Assembly: GCA_029990175.1 (NCBI GenBank)
Contig: JARKIP010000033.1
Location: 744,001 to 808,000, forward strand
DNA length: 64,000 bases
Direction: 5' to 3'
Origin: Petunia secreta
Taxonomy: Eukaryota > Streptophyta > Magnoliopsida > Solanales > Solanaceae
In this document: positions 10,560 through 22,739 of the stretch, piece after piece
How the letters are laid out: each line of letters starts with the position of its first letter
Numbering within the stretch: position 1 is the stretch's first letter
The notes under the pieces: generated by a model
Database searches by the model: none
What the model was told of the DNA's origin: nothing
What the model saw: the letters and a program-made list of their open reading frames with translations, nothing else
Program-made: the position numbers and the translations under genes

Positions 10560-11523
10560 TAATTCCTGCACTTCCATCAGGGGCAGTAGTCTTAGGGCTA
10601 TCCTCTATCCCTTTATTATTTTGTATCATAATATTCTCATAAATATTCTCAACATTTCCAGTCGTAGCATTCCCATTCTGCATTGTGGAATATTCTTCCC
10701 TCTAGTTATTTTTTTTCATTCCCTCTATTCTTTGTTCTAGTCCTTCATTTTTTGCTCCATAATAAGTTGTTCCTCTATGTTTTCTTGGTTCTGATTTTGA
10801 CTGTCACTCTTTGCAGTAAGCTCCTTCCCTTAATCTACACCTTCATTCACCTTTTCATGTCTCTCCTTCTTACTTGGGCTCTATACTCATCCATCGCTTG
10901 CCCAAAATTTCTACAGTGCCCACAGAATGTAGGTTTCCATTCATACCTCACCTTTTGTTCCACTATATGCCCTTTCTCATTTTCAAATAGAACTTGGTTA
11001 AGGTATTCCATTATTTGTTGCATATGCTAACCTTTCCTTTTTATTTATTGCTCTATCAGATTTAATCGGCTAGCCCACAATCCCAACAAATTTTGTTAGG
11101 GCATTCTTCCTCCAATACTTAATATCCAGTCCCATTAATCTAATCCAAATCGGAATTTTATTCACAATCTCTTTTTTTAATTCAATATCATGTTTCCATG
11201 GCTTAACTACTATAAGCTTCTTGTCAAACATTTTAACACCTTCCTCCACTACCTTGATTTGGTTATCAATTGAATGAAATCGAACTACAAAAACTCCTCG
11301 ACTTACTTGGGAAACTTTGTCTATCTTATGTGAACCCCAAATTTATTTGAAGAATCCCTCTACTACACTCATGCGGTCGATTAGATCCTAGCATGTAACA
11401 GATTACCGCCGACCTCCAGTACTCAATTTTGTCACTGATGTCCTCCATAGTGATTTTGACGTTTTTTTGTTGCACTCCATCCGATGAGAGATCCACTCCA
11501 TCATTGGTCGAAGTATCACCCAT
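10560..11523 (-). pseudogene. LINE ORF1 (DUF4283 nucleic-acid-binding Gag-like protein)
   Basis: Starts at an ATG at 11,521-11,523. The sequence contains I-E-Y-W-R-S-A-V-I-C-Y-M-L-G-S-N, characteristic of the DUF4283 domain in ORF1 of plant L1-type LINEs. It is followed by V-V-R-F-H-S and P-I-W-I-R-L-M-G-L. Near 10.92 kb W-K-P-T-F-C-G-H-C-R-N-F-G-Q is a zinc knuckle whose His and last Cys have been lost. In-frame stops are present. By analogy with the family it would bind LINE RNA. Confidence 0.75.
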
Positions 11524-11650
11524 AATTTTACTCCATGATCCTTTGCTTCCTCATTTTGATCCCTTTTCTGCCGCTTCAATATTTCCGCCCAAGAACACCG
11601 AGAAGGAGATCCATGTTTACCTGACGAGAATTACAATGGCATGATTTCGT

Positions 11651-12441
11651 GGATATTATCTATCGATTTGTACTTTTTGGCATTTATTGATTGCGGACCC
11701 TTATATATCCCTTGATTTCCAGTTCCTCGATCAATTTGACCCTTGTTTTCCCCGCCGTCAATGTTAACTGGGAGGAAAATTCATTCCAGAGAGAGAAAGT
11801 TCTTAAGCAATTTTATTTATTTAATCCACCTCACGATTTAACTTTAGAGAGTATAATAGACTAAAAGTCTCAATATCCATTCTTATCCATCTTCAGTCAG
11901 AGGCAATGAATCAACAATGAAATTTTAAATAAACTTATTGTGTTTCATTGTTAGTTTTATAAGCTTCAAAATACGTTCTACGAACCTAGTGGATAAGATA
12001 TTCTATATCAATTCTGTCTTCTACTTTTTTTTTGTTTTTAATTATGAGGTAAATATTCAGTTAAGAGATGCTATTTTAGAAGCTTGGACAAAGTTGAGTC
12101 ACTAATTTTTTGTTTTTTTTTTTGGACAATTGACAAGAGTTACACTACCTTCCATAGCTAAAGACAAGTACATCCTTCATTTATGAGCTCCATTTCCCAT
12201 TGAACATTTCTTTTTCCTATAACCATGAAAAATTGATTTTTTGAAGTTTACAAAGAGAACACTGGATATCATTTTTTTAAAAATAAAAAAATAAAATAAA
12301 AATGAAAGAGTTTCCTTGTATCTTGAGGATATAGGAACTGAACAAACTTGGTAATAAAATTGATGAGTAGCCATTTTTGGACACCCTAAGTGAGTTTCAT
12401 CCACCATTTCACAATTTATTGAGAAATAGCCAAATTACCCC
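11651..12441. other. Unassigned spacer between LINE and Ogre-like LTR-A
   Basis: AT-rich, with poly-T and poly-A stretches, no conserved ORF and no recognised repeat ends. Its left part may be LINE 5' UTR; its right end (12,441) is the outer flank of LTR-A. Confidence 0.4.
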
Positions 12442-13527
12442 TGCCGACACCTATTTTTTTCTGAACGGGTTAGCGTTCGAAACAGGATTCGACTTATTGG
12501 AACTCATGAGTAAGACTTGGAGTATCCACCTAACATATTTTTTAACAAGGCGTATTAGGGCACCTACTTTATTTCTAGCCAATTTTAATGTTAACTCCGA
12601 CACTTATTAGTCTACGAATCAAAAATTTCAATTAAAGGTTCAAGTTAACCCGAAAGGAAAGTGTTAGGCACTTTTCGAGATCCACCAAGTTTGGTTCCCG
12701 GCCGGACTATATAATTGGGATTCGAATAACAAATTAAAAGCAAGTAAAATGATTTTGACTATAATATCTATATTATTTTAAAAGGAAGGCAGTAGTTAGA
12801 TTAATAGTTAGGGTAGTTGTTTGTTTGTTAGTTTTTCAAATTTAAAATATTTGTTAATTTAAAATGAAAAATGACAAAAAAAATTATGTTATGAACCGAT
12901 AAGTTTGAATCACACTTTCAAGCGACTAAGTTGGGTACTGATTCATCACGTTTTACATACAACTGTTTATACTTGAAATACATTCTGTAATCTTTTAAAT
13001 TTGGAAGAAATTGTTAAGCTTTTAAATTCGAATAACTGTAATCTTTTGAATTCGAGAATTTTGTAAGATAACTACCACATCACTATTAATTTTTTTGGCA
13101 AATCTTCAGTCAAACACACGATCTATTATGCTTAGCAGTAGTTATCCAAAACAATGTTGCTCCTTTCTTGAAGAAATTCAGTATTGACTAAATTAATAAT
13201 CTCCTATGCAATACAAGAAACAAGTATAAAATAAGAATTTTTAGAATATACTGGAGTTTGCAGTTTTGCATGATGGAGTCCTAAATTTATGGTGCTAGAA
13301 TTAAAACTGTCCTATTTATTTTTATCAGTTTCTTTGCACGATGGTGGAGTTACTTTGCACGATGGTGGAGTCCTAAATATTCTCCAACTCCTATTTTCAC
13401 GAAATGCAGAACTGCTTCTTATACGTGAAATCTTTCTTCAGATTTGTGAATCATATAAAAGTTTACAACAATCTCTTCATTTCAAGCGACTCAACTCCTC
13501 TTATTTCTTTCGACATCAATCTTTAGG

Positions 13528-14262
13528 GTATGTTCCTGTCTTCTTTCTTATTTTAGTTCTTTTTTATGGTGAACATTATAGTGTTTTCTTAATTTTGTTG
13601 AACACTATATTTTTTTATTCAATCTTGATGAAAAATATGAAAATATGATATGGCACAATTTTGTTTATTTTTGCAGGGAAGAGGATAATTACAGATTAGA
13701 AGAATTGCATGAAGATTTAGATTCATATATTTTAATGACAAAGACGTAAAACATCATCTGATTATCACACTCATATGCTCTTTCTCAGGCTGAGTACGCT
13801 TCATATGTCTTTTACGCAAGACAACCGTGAACATTGAAATTCAAGCTCAAGCTCAAGGTAAGAGCTTTTATTTGTGAATAACTCTTTTTTTTTTCTTTTT
13901 CGTTTTCCTAATACAATTGTTTTGTATTCATAGATGTCGAACGAAGTGGAGATTACTCAATATGCGAGAGTTCTCTACCATTTATGGTCCATAAAAATAA
14001 TAACTAAGAAAACAGGTATCATGAGTAAATGGCGCTAATGGGTGGCAATATAATCTATGTTAGCACTATATTTCCTATCTTCTTTCTACTTCATTCTTTT
14101 TAATGGTGAATATTTTGGTGTTTATTAATTTTGTTGAATATATTAGATACTATCCCACCCGTTTCATTTATTTTTGCAGGGTAGATAGTAACTTACAAGT
14201 TACAAGAATTGCATGAAAAGTTAGATTCATATATTTTAATGACAAAAACATAAAATATTTTT
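13528..14262 (+). repeat. Duplicated exon/intron-like segment in the Helitron
   Basis: The block 13,528-13,760 recurs, diverged, at about 14,085-14,262. Both copies start with a TATTTCCT/TATGTTCCT stretch, contain ATGGTGAA and AATTTTGTTGAA, then a TTTATTTTTGCAGGG splice-acceptor-like site followed by TACAAGAATTGCATGAA or its variant. The first copy is preceded by an open stretch (about 13,320-13,526) ending in an exon-like AG followed by GTATGT. I did not recognise the encoded protein. Confidence 0.55.
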
Positions 14263-15060
14263 CGGTTTTTAATCTCATATACTCTTTGTGCGAGTACTCT
14301 TTATATGATTTTTTATTCAAAAGCATAAGAAGCATTTTATAATAGGTGGAAAAACATGAAAATTCAGGCTCAATATAAAAGTTTTTATCTATGAATAACT
14401 TAAAAATTTCCTGATAGTTTGTTTTATATTTCTAGATATAGAACCAACAATGCTTATCCTTACGTGGGTGCCATAAAATAAAGAGGCAGAATGAGGAAAA
14501 TGGCACTAATGGAAAAGCCAAATGAGGAAGCAACTTAATTTTGATTCAAAAGCATGAGAAGCATTCACTAAAGATGGGAAATAGACTATATAGAAATTGT
14601 GAAGATTGAAGCTGCAACTCATGTTAATGTCTTTTATGATTTACATAGCAGAATTGCAAATATGAAATGTCCACGTATAGAGGTGCATTGGCTCTGTTAA
14701 GGGTCCTCTTTCCATGCTTCTACTTCGAAGTCCGTTCCAACGGCACTACTTACCAGCAAGGAAGAGTTGGAACCATTTTTTGCATTTTATTCTAGAACTA
14801 GAATTATTGCCTTTTGATTTCATAGTTTGTGATTATAGTGATGTATTTGTTTCACACTTTAAGTATGAAGGAGGTACTCTACTTAAGCTCTAGCATTATG
14901 GTGAGTTTTGCAACTTATATTTAGATTATGACTAAATAACTTTTTGGTTGGATGCATGCGTGTGTTATTTGTCATAATTAAACCTACCATTAGCCGAAAT
15001 GCAAAATGTTATATTTTTGTATCCAGATAAAGTTCAGATTAAGCCGACCAATATTAGATA

Positions 15061-15319
15061 CTCCCTCCGGTTCATTTTATTTGATCACTTTCCTTTTTTA
15101 AAAGTCAAACAATATAAACTTTGACCAATATTTTGAGATATATTTCTTTACCATATTAATATAACAAGAATTGCAACTTGTAGTACTTTTCGTGTATTTT
15201 TTTAATATTTAAATTATAATTTTAAAATATTGACTAAATCTAGTTCAATTTAAATCCAAAAATTGGTCAACTTGACTCTCGAAAAGTAAAACAGATCAAA
15301 TAAAATGGACCGGAGGGAG
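15061..15319. mobile_element. Stowaway-type MITE
   Basis: A 259-bp element with terminal inverted repeats starting CTCCCTCCGGTTC and ending with its complement GGACCGGAGGGAG, flanked by TA on both sides (15,059-15,060 and 15,320-15,321). These are hallmarks of Tc1/mariner-derived Stowaway MITEs. The imperfect inverted repeat extends further inward (ATTTTATTTGATC and GATCAAATAAAAT). It lies inside the Helitron, hence is younger than it or was carried by it. Confidence 0.92.
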
Positions 15320-18300
15320 TACTATTTTAGATTTGCTTATAGATGAAAGAGTAATGATCTTTCGCGGAATTGGTTTTGCTTTACCTTTTTCTTTTATATT
15401 TCATTATACAGAAAACTAAAAATTAATTACAAATAAGAATTACATAAAGAAAAAGCATAAAAACAGAACACTGATACTCCCATGTGGCTAAGTTAGTATT
15501 TGAGTTATCCTAAATTCTTTACATAGTTTTGTCATTACCCTTATTAAATATTTTCATCTTTAGATACTTTTTTTTAGCTATACTATGTGAAAGAGTGAAT
15601 GAGATAATAGCATTGAATTTTACTTAACCTGATACTATCGTCAAAATTTTATGCAAATTTTTTTTTTTTGTGGTATTATATTCTACCGGTAGTTTATATC
15701 TTTATTATAAGGATAAATAAGCCTTACAATCCTATCTTTCGAAATATACGTTATATTTATTTAGAAAAGAAATATCCTCAGAAACTGGTACAAGTTTTGA
15801 ATATATTTAAAAGATATTTGCGTTGAATGAATTAAATATCAGATTTGTAATCTCTTATAAACCCCTAAATAAATTAATGTTAGGATTTCTTCCCTTCCTT
15901 TGATTGTTGATTGCTAGCTGAAGTACACAAGTTTGTTCTTTATTGAACCATTCATGTCTGTTTTTTTCTTTAATGTGGGATGGTGTGAATTATAGGTTAT
16001 TAAGATTGTATGTGTGAACTTTTCCAAAGTTCAAAAACCAGTATCATATAGGAACATGCACATCCATAAATTACTAAAAATACATGATAGACTAGCTCAA
16101 TAAATAGATCTTCAAATATGCAATGTAAGTTGTAACAAAATCAATAGCCACTAACGTTCAGTTGATCCATTTTCATGTACTGGAAAGCGTAAAGAAAGAC
16201 CAAAATACTCCAAATATTTTTTTGAGGTGAAACTTAAAATTTTTATGCTTATTTTTCCTTAAATGGGTCATGTTGATGATCAATTACTGTTTATTATTTC
16301 AAAATGGCTCCATAAGAAACACCACCAACGCTAAATATTTTTTTTACTTAGGAGTTATTTTGTAACAAATAAATAATAAAGCTTAAATTTTGTGTATATT
16401 CTAATAATTTGATTAAGATGTCATTGAAATTAATTTTCATCCATTTATTACATGTCATTATATGATTTAATTTATCAATTCATGTTGTTTGCATCACAAA
16501 CTATATAATAATTAAATTATTTGCATCACAAACAATATTATTATTTTGTGATTTCATTTTTTTTTCTTTTGAATAAATGCATCATTAGTTAGTTCCACTT
16601 GTTTTTTTAGTTGTGGCATCATTTTGGTTTGGTTTAAACCAAAAAAAATAAATATTAGCAAACCACGGTGATAAATACCAAAAATCATATCATAATTTCA
16701 CACTTGGTACTTTGATAATAGTTTAGTACGATCAATTTCTGTTGATATCAACCGCGCATCACGCGAGTACTATACTGGTTCGGTTTAAATATAAATAATT
16801 GTATTCTAAAATTAAATGAAAGGCTCGTCTTCTCTAATTGCTTTCTTCCTTAGGAATTTCAACCAAATAGACCTTGCAAAAATTAAAAAATAAGTCAGTT
16901 AGTGTATCAAAAATAAATTAACAACAATAAAATGAAAATTGCAAGAATGAAATAGTAAATTTGATTAGGAGCGTTTTCTGGAGCGTCATCTTCATATTAT
17001 TCATCTAAATGTACCTTGCAAATAAAACAACAAATTAGTAAGAATCGTAAATAAAATAAAATTGAGTAAGAATGTAATAGTTTTGAAATATTTTGTCCTC
17101 TCCTATTGGGTTGTCTTTAACGAATTTCGTCTGAATGTACCTCGCAATAATGTGAAAATGAATTAGTACGATAATTGATGAAGTAAAATAAGTAATGAAT
17201 AATAATAATGATAATAATAATAATAATAATTAAGAAAAAGGAAAAAATAAATGTTTAAAAATTTTATGCTCAGATTGGTGTAATGCATCAAGTAGAGGTT
17301 AGGGATATCGGTACGGCTGCAAACACGGTGGCCAGGCCGGTTTGCCATGCCAAGTACCACCAATCCCACTACTCAACTATTGCTTACTTTGTAAAGTAAT
17401 ACGTATCGTTATTGCCTATTTTTTAATTATTTTCTGGATGCATAACGGGATAACTAGACGAGACTTGCATTGGCCTCTAAAATATCATTAGTCGTGTAGT
17501 ATCTTATTCAAATTAGTCCATCAGTCTCAAAATTAATATTTTTTTATAGGCCAGTAAGAGTGGTGCAGCCTTGCATAACACTGTTTGTAATTACCAACCA
17601 AACAAAACATTAATCAGTAAGAACATATCAATAACATTAACAGGGTAGGGCAATAGTCACACTTACTAGCACTTGTTTAATTAATAGCATCATTAACAAG
17701 GCCATAGAGACAAAAATTAATCCATCTCCACCAAGCATCCCTTAACGCAACAGCAGCAACAAATGTCATCAGAAGAGAATCAGAAAGAGCATCAACAAAG
17801 ATCAATCATGGCGGGACACGATTCTCTGGCTAAACAATGGAACGACAGTGATAATAAATGGGGAAAAGAGGAGCGACTACCTAGCTGGCAGCTGCTTTCC
17901 GATAGCGGCGTTGCTGCTACTCGTCAATGGTGTCAGTGTCGTTCTACTCCGATCTCCATTACCCTCACTGCTTCGCTGCTACTGTTACCATCTTAAATGG
18001 CGTTTTCCGGCCAGAATCTTGGAGGTTTCCAGTCATGGGTCTTCCCCTACTACCCCAATTTGTTTCAATTGCCTCCTCCGTCTCTCTCTTTTCCCCGGAG
18101 TGTGTGGGTATATCATGTGTGGGTGTGTATTGTTTATTGTGGTTTCCACCACCGTTGATGGTGGTGTTCCCCCTTCCCCTGTTTCCACTTGTGTGTGTGC
18201 GCGTATGTCCCTCTGTATTTCAATAAATTGCGTCTGCAACGATTTTTTGGAGAAAGGAGCTGGGGTTGGTTCTTTCTTGGTCTCCCCTATCTTGATTTTT

Positions 18301-19147
18301 CACTAGTCTATTTAAGCAGACAATGCCAACGGTCAAAAGGAGGAATTTGGGGGATTCTGAGAACGTTAGGGGAAAGAAACGGAATTGAAGGGATCACGGG
18401 AAAATTGGGATTAATTGAAGAGATTAGGGGAATGACTAAAATCTGTTGAAGAGATCCCTTTTTTAATGCTGGATACCTTTTGTATAAAAATTGGAGATAG
18501 TGATGATATGGATGTTAGGGGTGTGTATTAAAAGGTGAGGTGAGTTTGGAGTTTTATTTAAAAATAAATAAATAGGATGAATGGAACAATGCATGGTGCA
18601 AAAAGTTTGTTGTATCTAGACGAACATTTGTCCAAGTTCCAAAGGAAGAAATGCCTTAAAAGGGAGATTTGTATATATCGGAATGATTTAAATTCAAAAG
18701 AATTCAAATTGAAATAAATCTGACAAATTATAATGAAATGAATTGTGTAAAATTTAGACTAAACATTTTAAATTAGACTCATACTTAATTAAAGGTGCAA
18801 AACAAATAAAATTATGTCTAATATATATAAAAGAAAATAAAAAATGCACACATAAAATAATTTAGGCAAGCTAAAGTAATTAGGTATAAATAATCATAAA
18901 TAATTTTCAAATGTTATTTATGCAATAAATTGTCCAAATAAACACAACTTCGATATGCATTTATCAAATAACCTCAATGATGCAATTACATAATATAGTC
19001 ACAATTAAATATATAATGTATAAATAGAGGATAACTAAGATAAATGCAAGCCTTCTAATGCAAGTTTTGCTTAAAAAATCAATATTGCACCTTTAAGTTG
19101 AATATAGCCAATTATAGAATATGGAGGGATAAAATTGGGTGTCAACA

Positions 19148-19168
19148 GCTGCCCATCTTTATCCGGGG
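19148..19168 (-). other. Polypurine tract next to LTR-A
   Basis: Minus-strand purine-rich sequence (CCCCGGATAAAGATGGGCAG on that strand) directly before the LTR start TGTTGACACC. The equivalent site next to LTR-B reads GGGCAAAGAGGGGCAGC. Confidence 0.65.
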
Positions 19169-19199
19169 ATGATGAAAAGAATCTTCAGACAACTTTTTG

Positions 19200-19408
19200 C
19201 AATGAAACACAGCCCTCTTGTAGTCCCAGAAATGTGTAGCAGCTTCGACCAAGCCAGTCATGGCAGTGTAGTTTTTGAGAGCCACCAGTTCTCCCAACAC
19301 CTTTTGAACGTGAGCCTTGCTGACAATGGACAAATCTTTCCACCAGAGTCTGATCAAGTGTGGAGGTCGGGGAACAATCTCAAATTGGAGTGTACCTCTT
19401 GCAGCCAT
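19200..19408 (-). pseudogene. Orphan N-terminal fragment of a second DUF7745-like ORF
   Basis: An ATG at 19,406-19,408 opens M-A-A-R-G-T, then L-I-R-L-W-W-K-D-L-S, V-L-G-E-L and G-L-V-E-A-A-T-H-F-W-D, the N-terminal segment of the DUF7745-like protein (compare M-A-T-R-T ... L-L-K-D-W-W-G-N-L-S in E3). After the H-F-W-D block it runs straight into polypurine-tract sequence; the rest of the protein is absent. It lies downstream, in sense, of the complete E1 ORF, so E1 carries one full and one partial copy. Upstream sequence (about 19,445-19,680) resembles the leader of E2 and E3, including the CTAATGGACT and CTTCCTAA motifs. Confidence 0.65.
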
Positions 19409-19772
19409 AGTCTGAAAACAAAAACAAGAAAAGGTAAAGACCAAAATGTTCTCATAGTTTTGATCATGTTTAAGCAGACGATCAATATTTGTGCAAATGT
19501 TTCTTCGAATCTATGCAGTGATGCAATTTGTCGATTTTGGGTTAGGAACCCATTGGACATTTGGACGTGGGTTTACTAATGGACTATTACGCACCAAGGA
19601 CGTATAGCCTTCCTAAGTTTGTCATGATGCAAAAAAAATAAATACGCATTTTGTTGCCAATTATTCTCATAAATTCCCAAAATCAATTTTGAAAATTGGT
19701 ATTTGATGACTTTTTTCGAAAATTAAAATACAAAAGAAAAAAATGAAAATGACACTTTGACTAGGCAGCACG

Positions 19773-21298
19773 CTCCTACTCCAGCCTGGCCCTCTTTGCT
19801 TCTCGTGCAATCTCCTTGACTTCTTCCATAGCTTTAGTTAGGTATCCTTTAGCCACTACTAAGTGTAAAATATCTACCTCTGTACACTCCGAATTCCATT
19901 GTTCAAGTCTTGTTTCCAACACCTCTATCTTTCCCTTCAACTCTAAGTACGTTTCTTCCACACTTCAATCTCTTCTCTGTTTTCTTTATCCATCTTGATA
20001 GCTTTCAACATGAATTCTCGATATCGAATTTGAGCTTCCTCCTCGCGATCTCTTATGTCATTTCCTCGACTCGACCCTACTACCATATTTCCATTTATGC
20101 TAGAGCGTAACCAGCTTTTGTAGTTTGGTTCGCATCCAGCATTGTATCTGTCTGATGCTAATGATTCTTCTCCCATAACTTGTCTTCCCACCCAGGATTT
20201 TCTAATGCTCTTGACTCTTGGAACAACATGTCCAGGATAATCAAACTGATAGTCCTTCGTTTCTGGTATCAATGGTATGATTTGCTTCCTCCCTGCTTAC
20301 CTCATAACCCTTAATGGTTGGTAGGGTTGGAGACCTCTTAATCCCATAAGTATCACGAAGGATGCCTTCTCAGAGCTAATGATGAAATTTGATGAAGGAA
20401 ACCAAGTGAACATCCACTGAATTGAGTCCTCCGTTATGTTTTCAAATAACTTTACCCATTTCTATGTGCTGCTTGGCTGCTTGAATTTTGGAACCCCATA
20501 CCGCTTTCCAACCAAGTAGTTGGAACCAATCAGCTTGGACAATGCTTGTACACCTCTCGTTTTCCTCAAATGCTCCTTGAACCAGGCTTGTAGTAGAAGA
20601 TTGCACACTTGGAAATATTTTGCTCCCCTCTTGCAACAACCCAAAGCTCGATAAATGTCCGCCACTATCATAGGAACTATGATATGACGATAACCATAAA
20701 TTCCATTGAATACTGCATCGGCAACCATGACAAGCCTAGAACATATGTCGTGATTCGAGCTTTCAGGGAATACCATTACTCCTCAGCAACAAATAGCAAA
20801 TGCAAGTGGTCTATCTCTCCTCCAATCATCGTAGGACTTGAACTCTTTCTTTCGGCCGTCGAATGCACTCAAATACACAAACCAGTTGTAGAAATAGGAA
20901 AACGGTATCTTCTTTTGTTGTAAAAATTCCGCATTTACGCTTGCCACCATTCCTAACTTTTTACGAAACTCTTCAGCTGTGGGGACACTTGGTGCTAGTA
21001 TGCAATCCCCTTGCCAACGATGTTTGTCTAACCCCGAATGTGACACGAACCCTCCTATTTCTTCTAACAAAGGTGTTGATTCAACATCCCCGAATCTAAA
21101 CACATTCAACTCTCAGTCCCAATATGACACCAATGCTTCGATCATTTCCCTACATGGTTCCATTTCTAATAGTGAAACCAAATGACCCAAGTGTTGACGT
21201 ACTTCGGTTTGCTCACCTAGTGACAAGTTGTTCCATTAACTAGTTAATAAAGGAGGTGCGCCCATAGTCATTCCAAAACGGTGAAATTTTTTACTCAT
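19773..21298 (-). pseudogene. DUF7745-like ORF of unit E1, interrupted by stops
   Basis: From the ATG at 21,296-21,298 one frame can be followed to about 19,943 through five in-frame stops, then shifts and ends near 19,773; the original was about 500 residues. Landmarks are F-R-F-G-D-V-E-S-T-P-L-L-E-E-I-G-G-F (about 21,100), I-I-V-P-M-I-V-A-D-I-Y-R-A-L-G (about 20,680), C-N-L-L-L-Q-A-W-F-K-E-H-L (about 20,600) and G-L-R-G-L-Q-P-Y-Q-P-L-R (about 20,330). A charged coiled-coil region follows from about 20,060. These match my knowledge of the plant DUF7745 family, whose biochemical function is unknown. It takes the place where gag-pol would be. Confidence 0.75.
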
Positions 21299-21973
21299 TG
21301 TGACCTATAAAGAAAAAAAAATAAAGGTTTAAAACCCCCTCCCTTAAGAATAATTCGGCAAATCAAAATGCGTTTTTGTTCTCGACTCACTTTTCTTTTC
21401 ACTCTTTTTTTTTTCTTTTCTTTTCTCTCAAATGCACAAAAGCATGTCCAAATGTCCCTTCCGGGTTAAAAACCTGTTAGGTAGTTTGGACAAGTTGAAG
21501 AATAGCCGGCTCACGGGGAGCCCTTCCTACGACATGATGCATGCTCATTACATTCAAAGAGTTGTGTAATTGTAGACAAGGTTCCCCAAGGCGGACGACC
21601 AAGGAGTGGGATCATTTGAAATTGTTGGTTGTACCACGGACCAACTATATTCCAAAATGTCTCTCCTAAAAGGTGTTTTGTGGTGAAATGATCGAGGGAT
21701 CCACGTAATCGCCAGTGTGTGTGCAAAGTGTCGTTCCCAGGAGCGGGGGAGTATGAGTGAGATATGCCAAATTACATTAAAATTTCAAATTCATATAAGT
21801 AAATAAATAAATAAAGGAAAAAGAAAAAAAAACCAAGTTAGTAAGATCATAATAATACAAAAAGCAAGATAATAAATCCCAAAATTAAAAGACTCGTTGT
21901 GGTTAGGACTTTAAATATCCCCAACGAACTGTACTCGATTTTAGCTTACTTGTACAATTTTAATACTTAGAGC
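21299..21973 (-). other. Leader and PBS region of E1
   Basis: Non-coding leader between the ORF and LTR-B. The block 21,500-21,760 (with GCGGACGACCAAGG and TTGGTTGTACCACGGACC) is shared with the E2 leader at 42,900-43,180. A tRNA-Arg-like primer binding site is visible at about 21,914-21,935 (sense ACAGTTCGTTGGGGATA), more degraded than in E2. About 40 bp separate it from the LTR end, so one of these boundaries may be off. Confidence 0.5.
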
Positions 21974-22704
21974 TGTTCCTATTTTTACCCGAACCGGTTA
22001 AAGTTCGAAAAAGGACTCGACTTATAGGGTAAGTCACTGGTAAAGAGTTGGAGTCGCCACCTAACATATTTTTTAACTAGGCGTATTAGGACACCTATTT
22101 TGTTTCTAGCTAATTTTATAATTAACTCCAAAACTTAGTCTACGAATCAGAATTTCTAGATAAGAGGTTCAAGTTAACTCGAGAGGAAGGGGTTAGGCAC
22201 CTCTCAAGCTCCACCAAATGCGGTTACCGGCCGGACTATATAATTGGGATTCAAAGCAGGTAATTAAACTAACTAAGTGATAAAATATTCGAATATTAAA
22301 CTATAATGTACAAATTAAAGACAAGCGATGAATATTCATCTCTTCTAATGACTAAGCTTTGTCCAAATGTCCCTTGCAAAATAAACAAACAAGTTAGTAA
22401 TAATTGCAACTAAAATTAATAGAACGAAATTTAAATAAAGCCAATGAGCTTGAATATATTATTCTTTTTGAAAGAGTTGTCTTTTGGTAATTTCACCATG
22501 ATGTACCTCGCAAAAATTGTAAAAACATGAATTAGCATGATAATTAATAATAATAATAATTGTAATAATAAATAATAATAATACTAGTAATATTAATAAA
22601 TAATAATGAAGATGATAAAAACAAAAGGGTCCTCCTCCAAAATAGACCGTCGTATTTTATCTAATTTTACCTCGCAAAAATATAAAGAAAATAAGTTAGT
22701 ATTC

Positions 22705-22739
<35 letters not shown>

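Larger units (their letters stand above)
1..11650 (-). mobile_element. Decayed L1-type LINE, split by two later insertions
   Basis: Minus-strand non-LTR retrotransposon. Its pieces are 1-406, 6866-7062 and 7941 to about 11,650, and they read continuously once the copia element (407-6860) and the hAT-like element (7063-7932) are removed. From 5' to 3' on the minus strand it has ORF1 (DUF4283 plus a decayed zinc knuckle), then ORF2 with endonuclease, reverse transcriptase and the C-terminal zf-RVT segment. The 3' end and poly(A) tail lie beyond the left edge. The 5' limit is uncertain; coding similarity stops near 11.52 kb and I place the boundary near 11.65 kb. Many frameshifts and stops make it a dead copy. 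Confidence 0.85.
12767..16778 (+). mobile_element. Non-autonomous Helitron inside LTR-A
   Basis: The insertion starts with TCTATATTATTTTAAAAGG, typical of plant Helitron 5' ends, and finishes with a short CGCG hairpin (16,753-16,756 paired with 16,762-16,765) 13 bp before the terminal CTGG, which fits CTRR. Flanking bases are A on the left and T on the right, the expected A-T target with no duplication. LTR sequence homologous to LTR-B continues on both sides. At 4,012 bp it has no Rep/helicase protein. It contains a Stowaway MITE and a duplicated exon/intron-like segment that may come from a captured gene. Confidence 0.7.
12442..19147 (-). repeat. LTR-A (3' LTR of E1), interrupted by a Helitron
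   Basis: Sense start TGTTGACACC (at 19,147) and end GGTGTCGGCA (at 12,442) form imperfect inverted termini. Removing the Helitron leaves about 2.7 kb. Segments shared with LTR-B and LTR-C include 12,450-12,720 (the CGTATTAGGGCACC and CCGGCCGGACTATA motifs), 17,270-17,350 and the GC-richer island near 17,880. Microsatellite-like AAT/ATA repeats lie at 17,190-17,235. Short open frames at 17.76-18.45 kb are not conserved in the other LTRs and I treat the whole as non-coding. Confidence 0.7.

Noticed and set aside
13289..13648. 119-codon plus-strand ORF in the Helitron
   Set aside because: Starts in low-complexity repeats and runs through an apparent exon end into intron-like sequence; at most a captured exon, so described as a repeat instead.
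17763..18449. Cluster of short plus-strand ORFs near a GC-rich stretch, resembling a host exon
   Set aside because: The stretch is homologous to parts of LTR-B and LTR-C where the frames are not kept.
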